Positions 58,069 to 64,000 of a DNA stretch of 64,000 nt are shown here, piece after piece. The translations under genes were made by a program, and so were the position numbers. A model generated the notes under the pieces. The model was given only the letters and a program-made list of their open reading frames with translations, ran no database searches and was not told where the DNA came from. This stretch comes from Lasioglossum baleicum (lineage: Eukaryota; Arthropoda; Insecta; Hymenoptera; Halictidae), in NCBI RefSeq assembly GCF_051020765.1, contig NC_134934.1, forward strand, positions 15,080,001 through 15,144,000, read 5' to 3'. Numbering within the stretch: the first letter of the stretch is position 1; each line of letters starts with the position of its first letter.

Positions 58069-58376
58069 CACTCAGTAAAATAAGTCTCCGTACACCCTTT
58101 AAAACAGAATAACTTTTTTATAATTACACCAACGATCTGATTATTTGTAAGCAATTAGAAGCATTGGTTTACTAGGTCCCAAATAAAAAAGTTTTAAAAA
58201 GTGCCTTTTTTATTTTTCTATGTAACATTGTAAATTGTAATTTTTAGAAAATATTTTTTGCACATCATTCAGTAAACCAATGTTTCTAATTGCTTACAAA
58301 ACGTCAGGTAATTTGGTGTAATTATAAAAAAGTTATTCTGTTTTGAAGGGTGTACAGAGACTTATTTTACCGAGCG
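58069..58376. mobile_element. 308-bp hairpin element, CACTCAGTAAAATAAGTCT ends, TA-flanked
   Basis: Arms of about 65 bp begin cactcagtaaaataagtctc cgtacaccc and are matched on the right by gggtgtacagagacttattt taccgagcg. TA lies on both sides. The inner part (aaaacagaataacttttttat) identifies it as the intact relative of the 25415-26190 element. Confidence 0.9.
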
Positions 58377-58479
58377 TAGTAACATTGATTAGAATTTTAC
58401 TTTCGAATTTCAGTGGCATGATTAACTACATTTTTATTTTGCACGGAGATTCACAGCTCTGCGATGTAGAAGGACAGTA

Positions 58480-59140
58480 TAGTTCTCTCACGCACACAAG
58501 CAAAATTTTCAATTAGCATACTCGGAAGTTTCCACGCTCGCCTTGTACATCGGGCGGCAAAACAAATTATTCTTTCGACTCTGGCTTGATCGAAAAAAAA
58601 AAAGAAAACAATCTGAGAACGTAGACGGATCAGTTTTGCGCGTAGTCATCGTCATCGTCGATCCAGCTGGCAAATAGAGGGTTTGACACGGTGTGACACG
58701 GCGAAACTTGTAGTCTCGCACACGCACGCGTGAAAGCTCTCAATTTGCAAACGCGAATAGCCTTGTGCCGGTTCGTTGAAGTTCGCACGTGCAGAAACGG
58801 AAAAAGTGTGCGAGAGAAAGAGAGAGAGAGAGAGATCGAAACGGAGTCCCGCGCACGCACAATTTCCTGGGCAATCAATGCCCCGGAAACTTAACCAATC
58901 GCCGCGTTAGGAACCAGTTCACTTATTTCTCGACCTTGATTGGTTACCACCGGCGAGCAAGGGTGTGACTTTTCGACCCTGCGACGACACACCAGGGGTC
59001 TATAGTACCCTAACGCCACGTTAGGGGATCCCACCTGGCCCTGAGGGCAACCCTGCAATGGTCCTCGCTAATTTCATTAGGGGTTGAATCTGGGAGGTTC
59101 GCTGTGCCCTTACAAAGATGGTGGACGTTCTCCATCCGTA
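58480..59140. promoter_or_regulatory. CpG-rich block with GA tract, candidate promoter or enhancer
   Basis: Unique CpG-rich DNA with a (ga)n tract at 58811-58836 and no transposons. On the minus strand it reads as a pyrimidine tract followed by CpG-rich sequence, as at some insect promoters. It could be an internal or first-exon promoter of TfAP-2, but no coding exon could be joined to the 43868 boundary. Confidence 0.22.
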
Positions 59141-59256
59141 ACGATTTCTCTCCATTCACGCGGGACACTTCAAAAACCACTTACTACTCCGACGATGTTT
59201 CCATTAAAATTGATTTGCTGGAAATCCAACGCGAGGCCAGTCGTTACACATCAGTA

Positions 59257-59335
59257 GTCAGCGGATCTTTATGCAACATACAAATGTTCTACCTGATTTG
59301 CAACAAACTGATACGATCAAGTGAAAGATGATTAA
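59257..59335 (+). mobile_element. GACTGCGGAT-family fragment
   Basis: gtcagcggatctttatgcaa catacaaatg, then the family phrase ttgcaac; truncated at the next fragment. Confidence 0.45.
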
Positions 59336-59337
59336 GC

Positions 59338-59420
59338 GAGAAACATTTATTCCGGCCTAGACTATTTTCACTTTATGTGATTCTCTTTATTTTATGCATA
59401 CGAAATTCACCTAATTTACT
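59338..59420 (-). mobile_element. GAGTGCAAAGGGTTAA-family fragment, reversed
   Basis: aaacatttattccggcctag actattttcac is the reverse complement of the interior phrase at 42675-42705. Confidence 0.45.
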
Positions 59421-59434
59421 CGTGTAATACTTAA

Positions 59435-59676
59435 CACATTACCGACCGGTGGTTATTGCATAATTTTGAAAAATCTATGGTATATGGCTAAACACTACTT
59501 TTTAATGGAACCTTCAATAGCAACATCAATTTTTATTGTGAACTAACAAGTCACCCTCAATAACGTCATCTAATAGTTTCATTTAAGATTGCAACGCAAA
59601 AGACAATTTCTATGCTTTCTTTGGTGCAGCACAATTATTGAAAATCCAATTAATAGGCTTCCGGTAGGTAAAGTGT
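59435..59676. mobile_element. 242-bp TTAA-flanked MITE
   Basis: The ends cacattaccgaccggtggtt and ggcttccggtaggtaaagtg are inverted repeats. TTAA lies at 59431-59434 and 59677-59680. The right TTAA is shared with the next element. Confidence 0.8.
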
Positions 59677-59680
59677 TAAC

Positions 59681-60876
59681 ACTCTAGAACTACCGAGGTT
59701 AAGACGAAGCTAGTTCTACCAAAACCAGTCAGAATGACTGGCCTTTAAAAAATATGTAATAATAGAATATTTTTATATTTATTGATTTATATCACTATCT
59801 TACAAAAGGAATATGGGGCCGAATATGTCTTTGAAAAGATTATGTAGTGGTAATCTTCCAGCTTTAGACCCTCCTTTTATTTTTCCCAACTGGATCTTGT
59901 ATACTTTCATTTTCGTCTTTAGAACTTGAAGGCACACAAACACGTCTTCTTTTCCGTAAATTCAAAATATTTTCTAATTCACTTTCCGTGGACTCCTGAA
60001 CATTTTCTTTGTCTCTATAATCTCATTATTACTATTTATCCTATTATTACTATTTAGCCTCCCCTAAACGTAACATTTACCCTATTTATTACTCGTATCA
60101 CTGTAAAGTTCAATTTCATTTTCTTCTGATTTGCTTTCTTCATGCCCATACAATTCCCCATCCTCGATATCGGAGCATTCCATTGATATATTGTTCACTT
60201 TTTGCAACAATTCGGAGATTTTCAATGGTTTTGCCATTTTTAGGGCCAGTCAAATATTGTTATATAAAAAAGAATTAGGTCCTATTCCAACGGCTATGGT
60301 ACACAAAATGACCGCGTGAAACAATACCGATAACTATGTTAGTATGCGCTTATAGTGGAGCAGCGAGGTGAGCTGTGCGGTGAAAAAAAAAGAAAAACAA
60401 AGAAAATACATATGTACTTTTTCTGTAGTGTGTGTCGAAATGTTGTCACGAATGTTGGTTTGTTTTCACCGCGCCGCTATCATCGATGCTCGCCGTTCCA
60501 CTATAACTGCACCCTTACGTTACATCGCAGATATGTTTATGTTTATGTTGTGGCGCCAAAATAAGACGTTGCACAAAGCATCAATAAATCTATCTAAATA
60601 TTTAATAAACGATTTCGGTTTCGGTAAACAAATTATTGATTACTTTTCTACTTAGAGAAGCATCAGTCAAAATGACTGGTATTGGTATAAGTAGCCATGA
60701 TACAAAATTATTTTGATTCTGAATAAATTAAACGAAAATTAAATTCATTATATTACTCCTTCAGTTATCGCTGTAAAAGTCATTGCATCATTGCGGGTAG
60801 AAAACGTAACATGAAGTAGGAATTTTAAAATGAAATTGTAAAATCAGTCATTTTGACTGATCTCGCAGTTCTAGTG
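59681..60876 (-). mobile_element. 1.2-kb piggyBac-like element, CACTAGAACT ends
   Basis: TTAA lies at 59677-59680 and 60877-60880. The ends cactctagaactaccgag and ctcgcagttctagtg are imperfect inverted repeats. The sub-terminal palindrome cagtca..tgactg occurs three times (near 59730, 60667 and 60844). The interior carries the N-terminal part of a transposase on the minus strand, but the catalytic domain is missing, so the element is non-autonomous. Confidence 0.85.
59864..60237 (-). pseudogene. piggyBac transposase N-terminal remnant, broken
   Basis: An ATG at 60237 opens 51 codons (MAKPLKISELLQKVNNISME, then an acidic EDGELYGHEESKSEENEIEL) to a TAG at 60082-60084. After a short AATAGTAAT-rich tract a second frame resumes with ESTESELENILNLRKRRR and ends in a stop at 59864-59866. 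An acidic N-terminus followed by a basic stretch is usual for piggyBac transposases. The DDD catalytic core is deleted. The identification rests mainly on the surrounding TTAA element. Confidence 0.6.
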
Positions 60877-60896
60877 TTAAATGTTTAGTAACATGT

Positions 60897-60960
60897 ACAG
60901 TGGGTGTACAAAGTGTTGGTACAACTTTTAAAAACGAATAACTTTTTCAAAATTCCGAAT
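60897..60960 (+). mobile_element. Fragment with TACAGTGGGTGTACAAAG terminus
   Basis: tacagtgggtgtacaaagtg ttggtacaacttttaaaaac gaataactttttc. It is the opposite end of the terminus at 56245-56262 and shares the cgaataacttttt motif of the long-hairpin families. Confidence 0.5.
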
Positions 60961-61019
60961 TAATTCACGAACTAATGTGTAAATAATTTTTTTTTTAATT
61001 GTTGTTGGTAGCAATTATT

Positions 61020-61545
61020 GGGACCCGGCGATGTCGAATTCGAGAAGAAAAATCATTAGGGTAGAAGAGAAGGCGTCCGTTGACCTCGTTCGAATGATTA
61101 ATTAGCTGTAATATCGACTAGGGGTTCGAATAATCGGCCTTCAGACGTGCCGTTGCCGGAGGACGACTGATTAACCACAAAAACTCGTTTCCATTCCTTA
61201 CGTGGCGCGGCGGCTCGCGGCTCGCGGCGTGGCACAGGGATCTATGGATCACAGGCCCCGTTCCCTCTTTCTCTTCTACGCGCGCGTGTTCGGTAAATAA
61301 GAAATTATCCGGTCTTTAAATTTGCCGGTTACTTTCACGTTTAGGCGTGTCGCAACTGCGTCGTAAAATGTATCGGTGCCGCTAATGAATGCGTCGCGGA
61401 TTAATACGGTGAAATTGTGAAATTTTTCGCCAAGCATAATTGACAGTCGATCGGCGTCCGGCGCGCCGGTCAATGATCGTAACTCGGAGTTCACCGCCTT
61501 GCCGAATTCTGGATCTTCACGCAATATAAACATGATCTGTATCAA
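61020..61545. promoter_or_regulatory. GC-rich island, candidate enhancer
   Basis: Unique CpG-rich DNA. An 89-codon minus-strand frame (61545-61276) is open but unrecognisable and not flanked by convincing splice sites. attaattag and ggttcgaataatcgg words are present. Probably conserved non-coding sequence. Confidence 0.25.
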
Positions 61546-61619
61546 TCGTAAGAAACGCTATTTCTTCAATAACGTCGACAAGATGAATACAATACAGTTT
61601 GTTGTAGAATCACTATTCG

Positions 61620-61712
61620 AATGCAATGGGTTAAATATATTAAGAAAGAAAATAAATGTTTATTTCGCTTATGTCCGATCGAAAATTCCTATTTTGCATA
61701 ATGATCCGCTTT
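61620..61712 (+). mobile_element. GACTGCGGAT-family right-half fragment
   Basis: atattaagaaagaaaataaa tgtttattt, then ttttgcataatgatccgc, matches the right half of the copy at 1928-2186. Confidence 0.5.
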
Positions 61713-61977
61713 AAAATCACTAAATCAACGGATCCGCGTCTGTTACGATGCTGAGCGAACTGTAAATGAAAGTTGCGTGGGCCATTTCCATTGTTTCATT
61801 CACAAGACAACCGTTACGGTCGGCTTGAACCGAAGACAAAAGCGTAATTCACGGAAGCTCTTGCTGCTTGCATTTTTCGGCGAGTTGTGGATGTTTATGG
61901 CATTATGAAAAATTCAGGACGGAGTGAAGATACCATTGAAATGTCTGAGAAGTGTTAATTCTCTTCTGTTCTGAATA

Positions 61978-62163
61978 GACAGCGGATCTTTATGCAAAAT
62001 AAAATTTTCCCACCTGAATTGCAAGAATCTGCAGTGAAATTGAATTTTCTTTTCTTTCCGAATATATTCCATACAAGTTGAAAATAATATAATATAACAG
62101 TCTCTCAAAATTCTTCTAATGTTTTCGCTGTTCTAAATTACACCTACTCATTTTTTTTACAAA
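61978..62163 (-). mobile_element. GACTGCGGAT-family copy, reverse orientation
   Basis: Starts gacagcggatctttatgcaa and runs into ttctaatgttttcgctgttc taaattacacctactcattt, the reverse complement of the family left interior. The far terminus is replaced by a T tract. Confidence 0.65.
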
Positions 62164-62476
62164 GAAAGTGAATAATACCAACGCTGCCAACGCTGCACAA
62201 CCAATACGCTGCTAACTAATACGTGCCGACGTCAGTCCGTACAGAATCGATTGACCGGCACCGCCGCACCACGATTTCTCCAAAATAAGAAACGACGGTT
62301 TTCATTTTTTCCTCGAGATTCGTGATCGAAGAAAAATCGGTTCGCTCCAATACCTTCGAGCAACGGTTAAACTGGAGCACGTCGGGTAGTGACGAAGGAG
62401 CCAAGGTAAGCTGCAAGTAATTGTATAACCGGCTTCCGAGAAGCGGAACGTGTATGTCGTATCGGCGATCGCGATG

Positions 62477-62496
62477 CATGTATGTATGTATGTATT
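62477..62496 (+). repeat. (atgt)n microsatellite
   Basis: gcatgtatgtatgtatgtat. Confidence 0.85.
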
Positions 62497-62609
62497 TGTC
62501 GTTGCTGTTGCCGATCGGCTGAATATTCCAAGAGTGACGAGCCGATTCTGCGCGGCTCTCTGTTCGCTCTGTTGCGGCCGAGAAACGCATTCGAATTCGA
62601 ACTAGCACT

Positions 62610-63460
62610 TTTAATTCTCCGGAGACGAGAAACAATTACACTTGAAGTAGTGTGGTACATTTGAAACAAGCTGGAATTCTTTATTTTATCAAATATATAA
62701 GATAATCATATTGTTCACTGCATGCAAATCAAGTTCTGGTTAATGGTATCCAATGGTGTCTCTTACGATTTATTTCTACTTGATTTAATTGTTTTATTCT
62801 GATTAGGTGTAGCTATTGCACGGTAATTCTCTTTCAATTCTCCGGAGACGAGAAACAATTACACATGAAGTATGTGGTACACTTGAAACAAGCTGGAATT
62901 CTTTATATCATCAAATATATAAGATAATCGTATTGTTCATTGCATGCAAATCAAGTGCTGGTTAATGGTATCCAATGGTGTCTCTTATGATTTCTTTCTG
63001 CTTGATTTGATTGTTTTATTCTGCTTAGGTGTAGCTATAGCACGGTAATATTTGAATGCAAAATTAAATATATAAATAGAACAAGAGATTGAGAGATTGT
63101 GGAATGATTATTCAGCAAAATGGTAATTGTAGAATACAAGCTTCCAGCTTGATTTGATGTTGGAAGAAAGAAAATCAAAATAATACTTTTTAGAGGACCA
63201 TACGATCATTTTTTTACAAGTTAGAACAATTAGTTTGGTATTCTGATTAGATGTAGCTATTGCACGATAATATTTGAATGCAAAATTAAATATATAAATA
63301 AAATCAGAGATTGGGAGATTGTGGGATGATTATTCAGCAAAATGGTAATTGAAGAATACAAGCTTCCAGCTTGATTTGATGTTGGAAGAAAGAAAATCAA
63401 AATAATACTTTTTAGAGGACGATACGATAATTTTTTTACAAGTTGGAACAATTAGTTTAG
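62610..63460 (+). repeat. Two adjacent tandem duplications with the same 222-bp period
   Basis: Segment 62610-62831 is repeated at 62833-63053 (ctccggagacgag at 62617 and 62840, period 223). The next segment, 63031-63252, is repeated at 63253-63460 (gtagctat at 63031 and 63253, period 222). The two units are unrelated in sequence, but both duplications pivot on the phrase gtgtagctattgcacggtaa, which occurs at 62809, 63031 and 63253. Copies are about 93-95 percent identical. Confidence 0.85.
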
Positions 63461-63469
63461 TACATGACG

Positions 63470-64000
63470 CGGGAGAAAATGTTGAAAAAATTGCAATTGG
63501 CTGGAACTACAGATAAAACACTAAAATTTGTTGTTTCCGACTTTTTTATGTGCACCTATCCATACAGTAAGCGTGCAAATACTATTTTGATTCGCTGTAG
63601 ACACGATAACAGTAATCGAATGGGGTGTCTTATAATGTTGTCGACCAGTGTATATCCTGGGTAGTATTTTCGGCGTGTATACTATATGTATATATTAATT
63701 GAAAAACCACCGAGCGCCAAAGTGTTAACGTTAAAGCGTGAATGGGGGAAGGATCTACCCAGACAGCAACATCGGAATAAGCGTTCGCGTTTAAGTGAAC
63801 GCGTATCTGATTCGTCGTTCGAAATCCGACGATACAATGTCGCGACCGTCCCTCGAAAACAAAGGGGACAAAGAAGCACCGTAGAAATCTAGAAAGGAGA
63901 GGGAGAAAAACTGGCCAAATAAGCCGTCAGAGGGCACGTAACGAGGCATATAATAACCCACAGTGACATTCGAACAAACAGCCATCTGTAGGTAATGCCC
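63470..64000. other. Non-coding end of the window
   Basis: No gene recognised. 63730-64000 is GC-richer and contains gtatctgattcgtcgttcga aatccgacgatac, a partly self-complementary stretch. Confidence 0.3.

Noticed and set aside
61276..61545. 89-codon minus-strand frame (ends SYLPNTRA)
   Set aside because: Composition looks protein-like, but the block is a CpG-rich island with open frames in several frames. No family match, and I could not join it to TfAP-2.
1..64000. tRNA, rRNA or snRNA genes
   Set aside because: Looked for B-box-like ggttcga..cc words and clover-leaf arms; the few hits (for example near 61130) lack matching stems.

Overview
The window is a piece of an insect nuclear genome, most likely an aculeate hymenopteran (bee or ant). 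I infer this from two recognisable insect genes with GT-AG introns, AT-rich non-coding DNA broken by CpG-rich islands, and a dense load of small inverted-repeat DNA transposons. The order-level call is inference; no marker in the window fixes the species.

Two genes are certain. On the + strand (10069-14223) a complete eight-exon gene encodes a 390-residue STAR-family RNA-binding protein of the Sam68/KHDRBS (fly qkr58E/kep1) type: QUA1, KH with a GPKG loop, QUA2, then an Arg/Pro/Tyr-rich tail. On the - strand (43868 down to 24962) lie the last five coding exons of TfAP-2, covering the whole DNA-binding and dimerisation region and the stop codon. Its N-terminal transactivation exons were not found and probably lie beyond the right edge. 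The two genes converge, with about 10.7 kb between their stop codons.

Region by region: 1-5 kb is non-coding, with a possible minus-strand promoter near 1.5 kb and one nested inverted-repeat element. 5.0-8.65 kb is an unusual block bounded by a diverged inverted repeat. It holds palindromic AT-rich arrays, a 187-bp tandem repeat, a possible two-exon transcript whose intron carries five 55-bp repeats, and a run of about twelve consecutive stem-loops. 8.7-10 kb is the upstream region of the KH gene. 14.2-18.2 kb is its likely 3' UTR. 18.2-24.9 kb is intergenic or TfAP-2 3' sequence. 25-43.9 kb is TfAP-2 intron and exon sequence. 44-64 kb is probably TfAP-2 intron or upstream sequence, with many GC-rich islands (candidate enhancers) between transposons.

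The mobile fraction can be sorted by termini and target sites: a GACTGCGGAT family with at least 15 copies or fragments, an AGATGATTGCA family, a CACTCCTCAAAAG family, TTAA-flanked piggyBac-like elements (one with a broken transposase N-terminus), a hAT element with a perfect 8-bp target duplication, a degenerate Tc1/mariner-like element, and several long hairpin elements. Nested insertions are frequent and let their relative order be read.
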